A stretch of 64,000 nt of DNA from Solicoccozyma terricola (GCA_001600875.1 BCLD01000004.1:1004553-1068552), one strand, 5' to 3'; positions 50,265 to 62,868 are shown, counted from the first letter of the stretch. Translations and numbers: made by a program. Notes: generated by a model not told the origin, from the letters alone.

Positions 50265-51192
50265 GGAACAGATTCTCGAGTTTGAATATGCCAAGAAAGA
50301 GAAAAATGCTGTCATCAGAGCGATTATATGGAATATTTTAGAGTGATTCTGTCCCAGTTTGCAGTTTCCTTGTGGTATTCCGATGTTTGTCTCTATAGTT
50401 CGGCATTTCTCCAGCATCGTGGCGATGGAAAATATCTTTTGAGCTGATGTCATTTCAAAGTGGCAGTGAAAAGCCCAGTCGTTCCTGTCGTTGAGATAAG
50501 ATGTGGATATTTCCATCCAAATATTACAATTCACCGCTCCACTACCTGGAGGAAGGCGTATAGATCTCTCGCCACCGAAGACTGAGCAACACGTGACACA
50601 CGCCCAGGAGTGCGAGAGCATCGTATGTCCACTACCTGTTCATATCCAAACTCCCCATAGATACATAGCCGTCGATACATGCCATCGAAATAATGCAATC
50701 CCCATTCGCAATCCCCTGTTGGGTTCGTAGCTGTTGTCCTTTAGTGGGTAAAAGTCGTATGGCAATGTGAAAATCCTCCGATGTAAATATGATCCTATCC
50801 TGACCTGGACACATAACAAAATGCCCTAGCAAAAACGAGAACATCTCCACCCTCCCTCATACGACTCTCCTTTCCAAATCAAGCTAGGTAAACCCAAAAA
50901 GCGGAATCCGGAAGGAAAATCTCTCCCCCCTCCGCTCCCACGTCTTACTCGACGTTTCTCGTCGCTTGCTTGTCCAACAATCGTCTGTTTCACGAAAAAT
51001 CAAAGAAAAGAGAAAAACCGGGGTAAGCATTTCCTACCTCAAAGAAAAAAAGAAGGTAAGAAAGAAAAGAAAAGAAAAAACCCCTTCCGACCAGCACTCT
51101 ATCTCAATCTTTTCCTTTTCAAAACCCCTGCTCATTCTTCACCACCACCACTCCGCCGACGTCGCCGCGTTCCATCCCTGCAAACCCATCAC
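50265..51192. other. Convergent 3' intergenic region, nothing recognised
   Basis: The chitin synthase and the CUE1-like gene end facing each other across this 0.9-kb gap. It holds A-rich stretches such as 51040-51085 (AAAGAAAAGAAAAG) but no domain-bearing frame. Confidence 0.4.
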
Positions 51193-52236
51193 TCACCTCC
51201 TAGCATCCAAAACCATCTTCTCCTTTCTAGCACGTAACCTCTCTTCCCTCTCTTCCACCGTTTTCTCCCATTTCATCGTCGAATCATCCACGAAACCGCC
51301 ACCAACACCACCAACATTATCATGTTGTATCGATTCTTTGAATTTCCCTTTCTCGAGTGATCGAATTCGATGTGAAAGATTGTATCTATCGATTAATGAT
51401 GGTTGTGTGGATGAAGTGAATGTTGTAGGAGGTTGAAGGGTTGTTTGTTGTGTTGGTTGGAAAGGTTGGGATTGGGACGCGGATGTGAGATATGGATGAG
51501 TTGGGAATGTCGGTGGCGGCTGTTGATATAGTTTTTCCCCGTACAGTATACAAGAGGGTATTTGAGGAAAAGAGTGTCAGTGAATGTGGAGGAAAGGGTG
51601 TGTAGGAGACTTGTGTACACTGCTTTTTGCAGAAAGAGAATAGCTCGCTATTGCAGAGAGAGCAATGCTCGCTTCGCTCGACGAAGATAGTATAGCTCGC
51701 TACGCTCGCAAATAATGTCTTCGCTCCGCTCTCCCTAACGGGAGCATATGACGATCCAAAGGTTATACTTACAATTGGTAAACTTCCCATTTCTAATATA
51801 ATCTCACTAGTAGCTTGAGCGCTTCTAGTTTTTGATAATGAGAAAACAATTGATGATGGTGGGATATGAGGAAATGTAGATGATACTGTTGATATCTGAT
51901 AGTGAGGGTTGCACGCGAGAGAGTGTTGGTAATTAGACAATTAAGAGGGGGGGGGGGCGGGGGAGAAGGGAGAAGATGGTACGAACCATTTCGGATGTGA
52001 TACCGCGTAGCGGACCATTCGCTAATGGATCTACATCAGTCGGTGTTCGAGCTGTATATGCGGGGTGGATGTGTTGTGGGGGTGGGGTGGGGTGAGAGGC
52101 GAGGTTAGAATAGCCGCACAAAGGGAGTGGATGAGCGAGACGAAGGATTGTGGAATGAAACCTTACATGAAAGATAGTATCTTGCGATGAAGAATATAAG
52201 TAAGAGAGCTACGATGAGACCTGGAAGTTCGTCCAT
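51193..52236 (-). CDS. CUE1-like ER membrane CUE-domain protein (ERAD)
   Basis: Four exons (52236-52167, 52051-51987, 51895-51773, 51519-51193) give 194 residues in one phase. Residues about 5-23 are a single membrane anchor (PGLIVALLLIFFIARYYL). The CUE domain follows: NGPLRGITSEM, ISTVSSTFPHIPPSSIVFSL, KTRSAQATSEIILEMGSLP, with the FP motif and the late acidic/Leu part that bind ubiquitin. After a Pro/Thr/Gln linker the C-terminus is a charged helix, EEREERLRARKEKMVLDARR, which resembles the Ubc7-binding helix of Cue1 and the G2BR of AMFR/gp78. The expected job is to tether and activate the E2 Ubc7 at the ER for degradation of misfolded proteins. The donor of intron 2 (GTTCGT) is non-consensus. 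Intron 3 holds an odd repeat patch. Confidence 0.82.
51637..51738. repeat. GCTCGC-rich repeat patch inside an intron
   Basis: Within intron 3 of the CUE1-like gene (51772-51520 on the minus strand) the unit GCTCGC or close variants occurs again and again: TAGCTCGCTA (51641-51650), GCTCGCTTCGCTCG (51667-51680), GCTCGCTACGCTCGC (51695-51709), TCGCTCCGCTCTCC (51721-51734). Short hairpins such as TTGC...GCAA and CTCCCTAACGGGAG accompany them. Base use differs sharply from the AT-leaning flanks. Confidence 0.75.
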
Positions 52237-52258
52237 TGTGTGTGTGTGTGTGTGTGTG
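52237..52258. repeat. (TG)11 microsatellite touching a start codon
   Basis: Eleven TG units lie directly upstream of the CUE1-like start; in its mRNA the 5' leader ends in (CA)11 followed at once by ATG. Confidence 0.9.
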
Positions 52259-52329
52259 GTTGTCTGTGGTTGGTGGTTGGTGTTGGGATAGATAGGTGGT
52301 GATGGACTGAATGGGTAATGACCCGTGAT

Positions 52330-52462
52330 CCACGTCATTATTGCTGTGATCGCGCTTGGATGTTATCATTTTTAAAGCCCATTATTGACACGTCATCATT
52401 GGCTTTCGGGGTATTCATGACACGCCATTACTTGCTACTCGGGTTATCACTCTCCACGTCAT
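52330..52462. promoter_or_regulatory. Cluster of CCACGTCAT/ACACGTCAT elements between CUE1-like gene and CPR1
   Basis: CCACGTCAT occurs at 52330-52338 and 52454-52462, ACACGTCAT at 52388-52396, and a one-mismatch copy CACGCCATTA at 52421-52430. The reverse complement, ATGACGTGG, contains the TGACGTGG core of animal UPR elements. The cluster sits in the 635-bp divergent promoter between an ERAD factor and the ER P450 reductase. The regulator is unknown. Confidence 0.55.
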
Positions 52463-52871
52463 CCCTCCTCTCACGGTCACCTTCCTGCTGCGCGGCCGAG
52501 CGAACCATCGGAGGGATTGGTTTCCGCGGAGAACAGTGTAGACGGCGTGGTCGGTGGAGACAAAGTGTTGGACAGGATCGGTTTATAACTCATCGAACAC
52601 TTCCCCATCCCATCGTGTTTGAGGTGCTCCACAGTTTCCATCGGGTAGACGACACAGCACACATCCATTCGCCCACTCCCACACTCACCCCGAATCTCGA
52701 CATCGCCCAAAATCAGAGTGGTTCGATCCTCCTCGCAAGTCTAGATTTTTGTGCATTTCAACGTACCAACCCATCGCACATCGGTTTCACTCAACGACAA
52801 CTTTCAACAACCCATTTCCACTACTTTCCATCCTCTATAACCCCGACACGTCGAAAAATTCACGCCCCATC

Positions 52872-55512
52872 ATGGCATCGCCGGTAGATATCGTACTCAT
52901 AGTCCTAACCATCCTCCTTCCTATTCTTTTCATATACCGTGATTCACTCCCATACATCGGTGGGAAATCAGCATCGTCGGCGTCATCCGCGGCGGCGGCG
53001 GCGGGGAATGGAGCGAATGGAATAGGTGGAAAGGATGGAGAAAAGCGTGAAGTGGGTGATCCGAGGGATTTCGTGGAGAAAATGGAGAGTGCGGTGAGTT
53101 TGATGGGGATGTTTTGGGGGTGTTTGCTGTTAAAAGACACATTCAGTCAAGGATGGGAATATACTGATGCGAGTTTCGTTTTGTTTCTTTTGTAATCACT
53201 TTCTCACCCTCCACCCTCCGATCACCTACGTTGTCACCACTTGCACCTTTTCTTGTCCACCCCCCCCCCCCCCCAGTCCAAACGCTGCGTCATCTTCTAC
53301 GGTTCTCAAACCGGTACCGCCGAAGAATACGCTATCCGACTCGCTAAAGAAGCTAAATCTCGATTCGGAATCTCATCACTCGTTTGTGATCCGGAAGAAT
53401 ACGATTTTCAACGTCTCGATCAAGTTCCTGAAACTAGTGTTGTTTTTTTCGTCGTTGCTACGTATGGTGAAGGCGAACCTACGGATAATGCACAACCTTT
53501 GATGGAGTTTTTGATGGATGAGAATGTAGAGTTTTCACAAGGAAGGGAAGGGGAAGGAGAAGCTTTGAAGAATTTGAGATACGTCGTCTTTGGATTGGGG
53601 AATAGGACGTATGAGCATTATAATGAGATTGGAAGAAAAATCGATGCGAGATTGACTGCGTTGGGTGGGAAGAGGATTGGTTTGGTTGGAGAAGGAGATG
53701 ATGATAAATCGATGGAAGAGGATTATCTAGCGTGGAAAGATGGGATGTGGGAACAATTTCAAAAAGAATTGAATATCGAAGAAGGTGGATCGGGTGATTC
53801 TGCTGATTTTCAAGTCAAAGAATTGGAAGAAGGAGAGATATCAGCGGATAAGGTATATCATGGAGAATTATCAGCACGGGCTTTACTCGGTTCAAAGGGA
53901 ACACACGATGCGAAAAATCCATTCCCTGCAAAAGTCAGCGTAGCAAAGGAATTATTCGCAATCGACGCAGAGAGGAATTGCGTTCATGTCGAGTTTGACA
54001 TAACCGATTCTGGAATGTCGTATCAACATGGTGATCATGTCGGTGTATGGCCTTCAAACCCCGATGTTGAAGTCGATAGGATGTTGTGTGTTCTAGGAAT
54101 CGCAAGCGAACAACGAAGACATACAGCTGTAAACATCGTCTCACTCGATCCGGCGTTGGCAAAAGTACCATTCCCGACACCGGCAACATACGACGCCATA
54201 TTTCGTCATTACCTCGATATCTCCGCCGTCGCATCAAGACAGACATTGGCGATGTTGGCGAGGTATGCGCCAACTCCAGAGATCGCCGAAAAGTTGTCGA
54301 GACTCGGCACGGACAAGGACGCTTATCACGCAGAGGTGGATGGGCCGGCACTCAAGTTGGCAGAGGTATTACAAGCGATGGCAGGCGATGATCTTTCAGC
54401 CGCGCCAACGGAGAACAACGTCACGGTCTGGTCGAACATCCCATTCGATCGCATCGTCTCTTCAGTAACTCGTTTGCAACCACGTTACTACTCCATCTCA
54501 TCGTCGTCGAAACTTTATCCGAATTCCATCCACGTCACAGCAGTAGTACTCAAATACGAATCTCAACCCTCGTCCGCCCATCGTAACCGCACACGGCTCG
54601 TCTACGGCGTAGGAACAAACTTTATCCTCAATGTCAAACTCGCTCATTCCGGGGAAACAGCTCCGTTGTTGGCTGAACCAAGTCGTAATCAACCGGGCCT
54701 CGTGTCCTCCACCGCTGGCTGGCTCACACCACCCACATACAAGATCGCTGGACCACGTAACGCATACCTCCGTGACGACAAGTACCTCGTCCCAGTCCAC
54801 GTCCGACGTTCTACATTCCGTCTTCCAACATCTCCAAAGGTTCCAATCATCATGATCGGCCCCGGTACAGGTGTAGCTCCCTTCCGTGGATTCGTACAGG
54901 AGCGTGTCGCCGCTGCTCGTAAAGCCATGGCAAAGGCCGGGGCGGATGTAACCACACAGGAAGCCCTCAAAGACTGGGCAGACATGTACCTCTTCTACGG
55001 CTGCAGGAAAGAGGACGAGGACTTTTTGTACCGCGACGAATGGCCTCAAGCGATTCAGGAGTTGGGTGGGAAACTCAAAATGGAGGTGGCGTTCTCGAGG
55101 GGTGGGAGGCGGAAGCCGGATGGTAGTGAGTGATGGGCGACGACGTGTTGTGTGTGAGATCGAGCGAGATATTGACGGAATGATTCCCCCAACAATCCCT
55201 ACCAGGCAAAGTCTACGTCCAAGATCTCATATGGGACCTCCGCGACCAGCTCGCTCCCCTCATCCTCGAAAAGAGAGCTTACATTTATATCTGCGGTGAC
55301 GCCAAGGGCATGGCACATTCCGTCGAGGAGAAGCTCGTACAGATGTTGGGCGAAGCCAAGGGCGGTGGTTTGGTGGAGGGCCAAAAGGAGTACAAATTGT
55401 TGAAGGAGAGGAACGTGAGTGCCGACGTGGGATATAGTAAACATTCAAGAGATCTGATTTTCGTCCTTCACTTTTTCCCTCGCAGCGCCTCCTCCTGGAC
55501 GTTTGGTCGTAG
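52872..55512 (+). CDS. CPR1: NADPH-cytochrome P450 reductase
   Basis: The ER-bound diflavin reductase that passes electrons from NADPH to P450s such as lanosterol 14-demethylase. Four exons (52872-53093, 53277-55125, 55206-55414, 55486-55512) give 768 residues. An N-terminal anchor (IVLIVLTILLPILFI) is followed by an Ala/Gly/Ser linker. The FMN domain has IFYGSQTGTAEEYA, VVATYGEGEPTDNA and VVFGLGNRTYEHYN; the FAD domain has PRYYSISSSSKLYP and RLVYGVGTNFILN; the NADPH part has PIIMIGPGTGVAPFRGFVQE, YLFYGCRKEDEDFLY and YIYICGDAKGMA. It ends in LLLDVWS with the penultimate aromatic that stacks on FAD. It is longer than the usual 680-720 because of loop insertions. C15 (53260-53274) directly precedes the exon 2 acceptor. 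Confidence 0.96.
53260..53274 (+). repeat. Poly(C)15 tract ending at the CPR1 exon 2 acceptor
   Basis: Fifteen C run straight into AG and then the codons for SKRCVIFYG. The whole polypyrimidine tract next to this splice site is a single C homopolymer. Confidence 0.95.
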
Positions 55513-55689
55513 ATCAATTGCTGCTGCTGCTGCTGACTGAAAATAATTAGCTCAGTGTAACCCGAAACAAACGATATCAATGGCAGATTTATCCCCCGCA
55601 ATCTGGTCGACAAAGTGATATATATAGCAAGGATCACAGAACGGCGTCTTGTTGCGCTGAATGACAATCTAAAAACATTATTTCCTTAC

Positions 55690-57734
55690 TCATCTGGTGA
55701 ATGTGAATCCAGTGTTGACACATGTGAATGGTTTTTCTTTGAAGGTCGAGCACTTGTCAGCCCCGACACACCAGCCGTTGTTCACACACACAGGCGCCTA
55801 CTCACTGATAGCGCCCAAGGCGTATGAATTCATGATGGACTGTACTGATGCGTACGTTCCGGCACCGAAAAAGAAGAACCCGACAATGAGCATGACGACA
55901 TTGACTCCGATCTCGACCTTGTCCAAGAACGTCCGCTCATGAACTGGTTTCCGTCGGTACATCTGGAAGTAACAAAATGCCCAGAGGATGTAACCGAACC
56001 AACTGTCGAAGAGGGATGAGACTATTTGAGGGATGGAGGATGGTCAGTTTACGGATGTGGCACACCGGATCTTCACACTACCCACTCAAAGACAACAAAT
56101 CGTTGAAGAACGGAATTGACTCTCCAATGATGAAGGCGATGATCCACCCGGTGGCGACGATAGTCACCCAAACTGCCCAGCCAGCGACGGTATGCTGTTG
56201 TCGGTGCATCGACTTTTCAGGGAAGATTTGGAACATGACGGCGCGGGAGGTGACAAGGGAGTAGAGGATCTGCCAAGTAAAGGGGAGGGACACGGATGAG
56301 CGCGAGTACAGGGCGACGACTGACAATGATGAGACTCACTCCAACGATGATCTAACAAGGACAGGCCGATGATTTTGTCAGCCAATATAACAGACTCCGC
56401 CCTCGACTTCCCTGGCACTCACGACAGTCGGGAGAACAAGCACAGCCGCAGGTTTTGCATACCTTTCAATCAAGGAACCATAAGCCGGAGCAGTGGTCAA
56501 GTCAATACCAGTGTGAGCGTAAACTATGGCTCCACAGGTACTGAAGAGAATGAGCTCGAAAGCCATGCAAGTGTAAAGTGCCTTTGGGAAGTCTTCTGGC
56601 TTGGCCATGTCTCCTACAAATGATGGGATGAGCGCTTGGCCGATGAAAGTGTAGGCCTTGATGAGACGAATCAAAAGTTGTAGCGTTAGCCCACGTCCCC
56701 CTTACATTCGGTGCAACAACCAACCAAGGCTCACAATGTTCAACACTGCACTGACGCCCTGCACGAATGTCGTTCCTGGAGGCGACCAAACTGACCAGGA
56801 TACGTTGGTAGTTCCCGCAATGTAGCCGTTTGGGGTCCCTTGGATACCATGTCCTATCACTACGATGAGATAGGCAATGAACATTGTTCCAGCTGATACG
56901 ATGCCTAGCAAGGTGGCGTGACGAAAGTCACGGAAAAGAGATCCAGCGAACATGATGATTAGGAGGATAACACCCCAGATAGTAGAGCAGAAAGTGTAAC
57001 GTAGAGTGTTTATGACTGTTGTGCCTGCGTTGAGATGCAAGCCCATGATGAAGAGGTTATTGAGCGCGAGACCAATGAAGCTGTGAGAAAGGAAAAGGGG
57101 TAGATGTAGATATGACTGTCAGCTTGCCCTTCCAAATTTTGCATTAAAATGAGCGACCTCGTGGGCTCAACTCACGCAGCACACCAAGCCAGTCGAGATT
57201 CTCCGCAGAGGTAGAAAGCGACATCTGCAATGTCCCTGATACGGCCTGTCATAAGATTCGAAAAGGAATCAGTGATGGGTATCGAACGACTCCAAACACT
57301 CCACAGGGAAACCCACGATTTTGCATGCAGTACCTCCAAAGCACATGCGAAGTATACAGCGTTGACAAACCGATAAGAATCGTAGTTATCATACCGCCTG
57401 CCATGCCCAGTACCTGAAACGAATACGGGAAAGCCAAGATAGCGAGAACCACGTATTCAGTGAAGAGAAGCGCCGCTGCTTTCGGCCAAGTAAGTTGTCT
57501 TTCTTTGATTGAAACGAGATGACTAGAAGCGTAATCGTCGTCGAATTCCTTTCCTAGTTGATCAGAGTTGAGATCATCGGTCGCAGGATCGACAAAACCA
57601 TGTGCGGAACCGGCACCGGGGAGTCCATCATCTTTGGGAAAATATGATCGGTGGACGCCACCACCCTCTGCTATGCCATGATCTATATTCGATGGGTACT
57701 TGGCATGTTTTTCAGACTGCGGGATGACGGACAT
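55690..57734 (-). CDS. Amino-acid transporter, Aa_trans (AAAP) family
   Basis: An 11-helix amino-acid/auxin-permease family protein, similar to the fungal neutral amino-acid permease Mtr and its relatives. A roughly 70-residue hydrophilic N-terminus (MSVIPQSEKHAKYPS...) leads to KERQLTWPKAAALLFTEYVV, then LAILAFPYSFQVLGMAGGMI, the conserved first helices. Later marks are AYTFIGQALIPSFVGDM, KPEDFPKALY and GYILWAFCYFQMYRRKP. The last exon is assigned by analogy to related permeases: after GAI the frame is spliced to KPFTCVNTGFTFTR with a stop at 55690; if that intron is wrong the protein ends eight codons earlier at about 55797. Location (plasma membrane or vacuole) cannot be told. It converges with CPR1, 177 bp between stops. 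Confidence 0.87.
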
Positions 57735-58989
57735 GGTGACGGACTGGTGTGAGTGTTTGGGGGCGCCGTGGTAGGTGGTGGTGGTGTTGGTGTTGGTGGC
57801 GGCAGCAGCGTATCAAGGGGTTGGTGTGATGGAAGGTAGCTGAATAAGCTCACTTGACCCGAGTAATAGAAACAAGACAGGTCGATGAGTGAAGGAGGAT
57901 CGACAGTCTGCGTCGAGCTGCAGACCAGGAACGCAGGATAGTTATATACCAAACGGTGACGGAGGGAGAGAAAAAACAAGGGCTTGGCTTTCCCCTTCTC
58001 GACGGATCTGCGACATTTCCCTGGATGATACGCCATGTTGAGTTTTGGAGAAATCCTGGTCACGACAGCGGTTCGCAACCCCCACAAAGAGGATATCGAC
58101 TGACGATTTACAATTTTACCAAGCCGGACGATGACGAGCGTTCTGGGAAAAGAGGGGGCGGACGTTGACCCCGAAGGGCTGTACCCCGGGGCTGTGACCC
58201 GCACTGTGGAGTGTGGAGTTTGGAGTTTGGGACGAGCGCGAAACACGGGAATAGAAGGGCCAAAAAAAAAAAAAAAGCGGCCGCGTCGTTGATTCCAGAA
58301 GATAAGATCTTGGTGGATGGACGAGATTTTGGAGGATTGCGTGATGGAAGGGCGTGGGAGGATCGCCCATGTGGATTGGACTAGAACCATGTGGTGACAG
58401 AGCGAGGAGACCAAATCGAGCTGGAGGAGGTTAGGTAGCTTTGCAAACGACTTTCTGCAGGGACGATCTCCTGGAAAGCAGATGCAGAAGCACAAGCAGA
58501 CGGTCATTGCCAGTACCGCCGTCAAACTCCGAATGTGCCATTGGCATGCACCTGCAAGGCTGCTACCTACTCGGGAGTTGAAAGACATTCTTCTAATGGT
58601 GACAGTGCTGGATGGTCAGAGGTGGCCGCTCGAGGGAGCTTGTCAACAAAACGGGAGTGACACGTCATGATGAGTCATCGCCGTACCAAGCAACACGCGA
58701 AGGGGTGCATCAAGTAAACAGTAGTAGTTAGTTGCATCAAGTGGTACCGCAAGTGGGAGCCACATCGATCAACTCACACCGCTCTCATCCTCGTCACCCT
58801 CAGTCGACGGGTAGAGCAGAGTCGTTACACTCTCAGGTGGAAAGCCCATAGGTGATCAACTCGTCGAGCTACATTGTAGCCTCCATTATTCTCTAGCTGA
58901 CGAAACCCCAACAGCCTTCCTCCACCGTTCATATATGGAATCGAATCTTCAGGCATCCAAGGAACTATTACTCGTTTCAAGTTTTCGCA
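57735..58989. promoter_or_regulatory. 1.25-kb divergent promoter region
   Basis: Lies between the amino-acid transporter and the CCCH gene starts. Contains an A16-like run at about 58262-58276, ACACGTCAT at 58660-58668 and an AP-1-type TGAGTCA at 58671-58677, about 315-330 bp before the CCCH gene. A long minus-strand open frame overlaps it but shows no protein features. Confidence 0.4.
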
Positions 58990-61900
58990 ATGTCCGTAAA
59001 TGAAGCAGCAGGTCGTCCGTCGCGCACAGCGTCATCGGCTACACCAGTCGGAAGAAATAGAGCAATGAGCACATCAGCCGCGTCTCATCAATCATCAATA
59101 CAACCATCATCAAGCAAATTTCCATCATCTACATCATCTCCTGTTGATTCTAGATACAGATTCTCTTCATCGTCTGCCGCCGCCGCCGCCGCTAACGGTC
59201 CACATCAATACCCTTCGCATTCCACATCATCTTCTCGTTCTTATCACCCTGATCAAATACCAATACATCCTCAAAACATGCCAGGACCTCCTATTGGATT
59301 CCCTCGATTCGCACCTCATCCGATGCAATTTGGGATGTATCCCGGACCACCTATGCAAATGGATGGATGGGGAGCTATACCTGGTTATGGTGGTCATCCT
59401 CCTCATTGGATTAGTGGACCGGTTTCTATGAATCCGATGGGTCCACCGATTCATTCTAGTCATCCAGGTGGCCATCCAGGTTGGTATTCGATCAGACCGG
59501 TGTCTCCGAGATCAATGTCGATGAGAGACAGAGATGGAAGGTTGTTTAGATCGCGTGGAAAGGATAGGAGTGATCGTGAGGAAGGCGAGAAATGCGATGT
59601 GATTGAGTTATATGAGAAAGGAGAGGATGAGAGTGGTAGTCCGAGTCAAATGGCAGGTAGTAGTGAGAATAGATCACCACATGGTCGTCGTACATTATCA
59701 CAACAAGCTACATCATTCACTCCTTCAACTCAATTCGTCAAATCGACTACTCCAACGTTATCTCGAACGATATCAATGACCTCGTCATCGGTTTCGAATT
59801 ACTCAATGTTAGCAGAAGGTGCGTTAAAGATAGTTATGGATTCAGATGGAGATGATGAAAGTGTGGAAAATCTATTAGGGGAGAAGAATGATATCGAACA
59901 AATAAACGTTCTCGGATTACGTTCTTTTGAACCATTCGCTCGTGCCGCCACATCCACTATCTCCAAAGGTGATGATCAATTCGTTAAATTCAACAAGATA
60001 GCAGTGGAAATTCCCAAGAATAAAGTAGTAGAAGGCATACTCGAGTCACGAGAGATGAAAGATGAAACCAAATCGACAGTGCCGTCGTATGCGCAGATCA
60101 CAGGCACGTCGAATGGAGTTCAATTAGATCAATATAAACCAGGTTGGAAGGAATTGAAGGATCATATGGATCAATTTTGGGATACAGTAGTTACTGATCT
60201 GTCAATGTGAGTGTTGTTTTGTGGGGTTCGTCTCTTTCTCTTCGCCCAAAAATCCCTTTGGCTCCTGGATACAACAGGGGGTGGCAATTGTGAAAGGTGG
60301 TAGATAGGATATTCGCTTCCTTTTAAGGAAATCATCCTTGTCATCCCTGGTCTGCCTTTATCCACGATGAGACTTTGAGCTGATGGCTCCCCCCTGCCCC
60401 CCGCTCTTCTTCAGCCCATACGAATCAACCGCTCCAAGATCATCTATCGATAGTGCCATTCAACCTCGAACCACGGACATGCATCCGGCGCTTGACTCGA
60501 CAGCTATCAGCAGCAATACACCACCCACTACCGAATCTCATAAACTGAATCTTCGGGTACCTCAGACATCGGCAAGCATGCTTTCGATATCATCGATGTC
60601 TCCTGCTATCAGTGACATTCAGATGACGGCGGAAGTCATGATGAATGCGTTGCCACCTCCGCCGCCGATTGTGAGTGTCGATATCGGTGTCGGTGTCGAA
60701 GTCGGGGCCAGAGGTAGGATGTGATAGCTCAACTATCAATGCACGCTTTCTAGGGAACCTCTTTCGCAGTCATTCTGCTCGATGGAGATTCAACTTTGGT
60801 GAGAGGGGTGAGACGACTCGAGTGAACGAGCGTGGACTGAGATTTTTGTCCTTTTGCTATCCTAGTTTCATCATGACTTAGTCAAGCGAGGAGCCGCAGG
60901 TGGTGGGTGGCATTCTGGCGAGATATGCCCCTTGTCCGTCCATTCTAACCCCGTAGATTCATTCCGATTTAGGTCGAGACGCTGCGTACTCGTTATCAAC
61001 CGCCGTGTATGAGCTTTGCTCCGCGATGATGCCGGTAGAGGAGCGTCCTCAATGCTTTATGGTTCAGATCATGATCAAGTGAGGTTGCTCGACTGGCGGC
61101 AGGGTGTAGGTTGGCGCTGATACCGCCCACCCAATGCCTTCTGTTTCCATCCGTAGCAAGGTGAGCGGTGGGATTTACGCATACAATTAGCGGTGCTCCT
61201 CTGACACTCTGTCGATTTAACAGACAGCTGTTGGCGAACGCCTAGTCTCCAATGGTGTCATTCGTTCTACCCGAGTATATGAAGACTTTTGCTTGGGATT
61301 CTCCAAAACGCACGACCTATTCACCTTTGTCGATGTCGAGTCGAGAGCATCTGCAGCTGCCAAAATACGAGAGGTGAGTTGCAGAGTGAGAGTCAAGCGA
61401 ATTAACCTAGAACGATTGACACGGACGAAATTTGACCACCGATAAATTACAGCACCTTCGACTTTTTGCCAACATTACCGCTGCCAAGGTCATTTTGATA
61501 GGTTCAGCCAAGGTATGATCTCACGTCGTGGGTGCCTTTAGAACTGCAATCGAATCTTTGACACCATTGTCCCTTACTACATCGCGCAGCATCACGACTA
61601 CATTCCCCTCCTGGAAGGATTTCAAACCCATGGCCAGATGCACAAGATTTTTCTCGCTCGATCCACCGAAGAACTCAACGATGATCCCTTTCTCAAATTC
61701 GGTCAAGACAAGCTGTTTGCTATCCCTGGTCTGTTCATCCTACCTGGGGAAGTGACTTGCTACTCCGGCGGAGACGAGTTCGATGATGATCAAGGCCGTA
61801 CTGAATTCGCTGATCTAGAAGAAGTGGACACCGACGATGCTGGTGATATAAACAAGGTCACAAGTCAGATGCAAACTTCTCTCGATTTTGGTCAGAGGAC

Positions 61901-62868
61901 GTCGAATGTTATGAATATTACACTTGACGATTCCGTTAATGGTCAATCGATCTTGAAGCGAAAGAAGAGAGGTGGATCGATGGTCACTCAGTCTAGTAAG
62001 CAGATTACGAGTATTAATACCGAGTGGATGACGATCATGGACGGGAAGAAAAAGTTGAAGGGTAGGAAGGCAACGGCGAGGGATCCATTCGAGCAATCTG
62101 ATTATTCTGTGAGGAGCAAGATTTTTTTTTTTTTTTCTCTTTTTTGAACTTTCAGGTCCAGGACAGGTGGGGGCTGACATGTTCAATTGTTACGACAGAG
62201 TATGAAAGGTCTCAATCCAAGACCCTGTCACAAGTACTATCTGATCAATCGATGCGACAACAAAAAGTGCTCGTATGGTCACGATTATGAGTTGACAGAC
62301 AAGGAGTTAGCTGCTGTTAAGACTTTGGCCAAAGAGATGGTGAGATATTTGTGTTGGCGAAAGGATGGGGTCTTGAGACTAATGAACATGTCCTCCCTTT
62401 TAGCTCTGTCCCGAACACAAGAATGGAAAGTGTGAGTATGAGTGGTGTGCAAAAATTGGTTGTGACGCGGTGCTGATACCGTCTCCCACACCTCAGGCAA
62501 GAAGAGTCAAGATTCGTGCATGTATGGACACCTTTGCCCTCGTGGATCGTAAGCCTATACCGTATCTCCCTTTTCCATAGCCGAGGAAGCTCACAAAACC
62601 AAATGTTATCACACCCATAGAGCCTGTACATTGTGAGTTGGTCATTGATTGGGGAATTGCACGATCTACTCGGTAGTCTGGGCTGACCGAATCTACATTC
62701 CTCCTCGACCAACAGCGGCAGCGAAGTGAGCACGGGCCCGTTCTGTGCTCCCTCATTAGCCTTGGGTCGCTAATGTACCTCTCACAGTGCTGGTTCACCT
62801 GTACTCAAGGATACCACACCGTCGACGGTCGCAGTCTACGAAGCAAGGTCAAGCAAGAGAACCGCTGA
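58990..62868 (+). CDS. Tandem CCCH zinc-finger protein with NYN-like domain
   Basis: A probable RNA-binding protein. Residues about 1-400 are disordered, rich in Ser, Pro, Met and His, with an Ala run encoded by GCC repeats near 59179-59193. Exon 1 ends at AT (60208) and joins CCATACGAATC at about 60412. The central part begins FAVILLDGDSTL and contains AAYSLSTAVYELC, VYEDFCLGFSKTHDLFTFVD, KIREHLRLFANITAAKVIL and HHDYIPLLEGFQ. That is the pattern of the NYN/PIN-like domain (DUF7923-type) coupled to CCCH fingers in fungi. Finger 1 is CHKYYLINRCDNKKCSYGH, finger 2 CPEHKNGKCKKSQDSCMYGH, then CPRGSAC. Two tiny exons (62621-62632, 62716-62725) lead to a last exon that stops at 62868; another phase would run to about 63084. 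Whether the NYN-like domain is catalytic cannot be judged by eye. Confidence 0.78.

Noticed and set aside
54498..55049. 183-codon frame antisense to CPR1
   Set aside because: Opposite strand of well-conserved reductase codons; a by-product of codon use.
57683..58588. Minus-strand open frame of about 301 codons over the amino-acid transporter start
   Set aside because: It is in a different frame from the transporter, has low-complexity Pro/Thr composition at its end and no domain; it most likely covers promoter and 5' leader.
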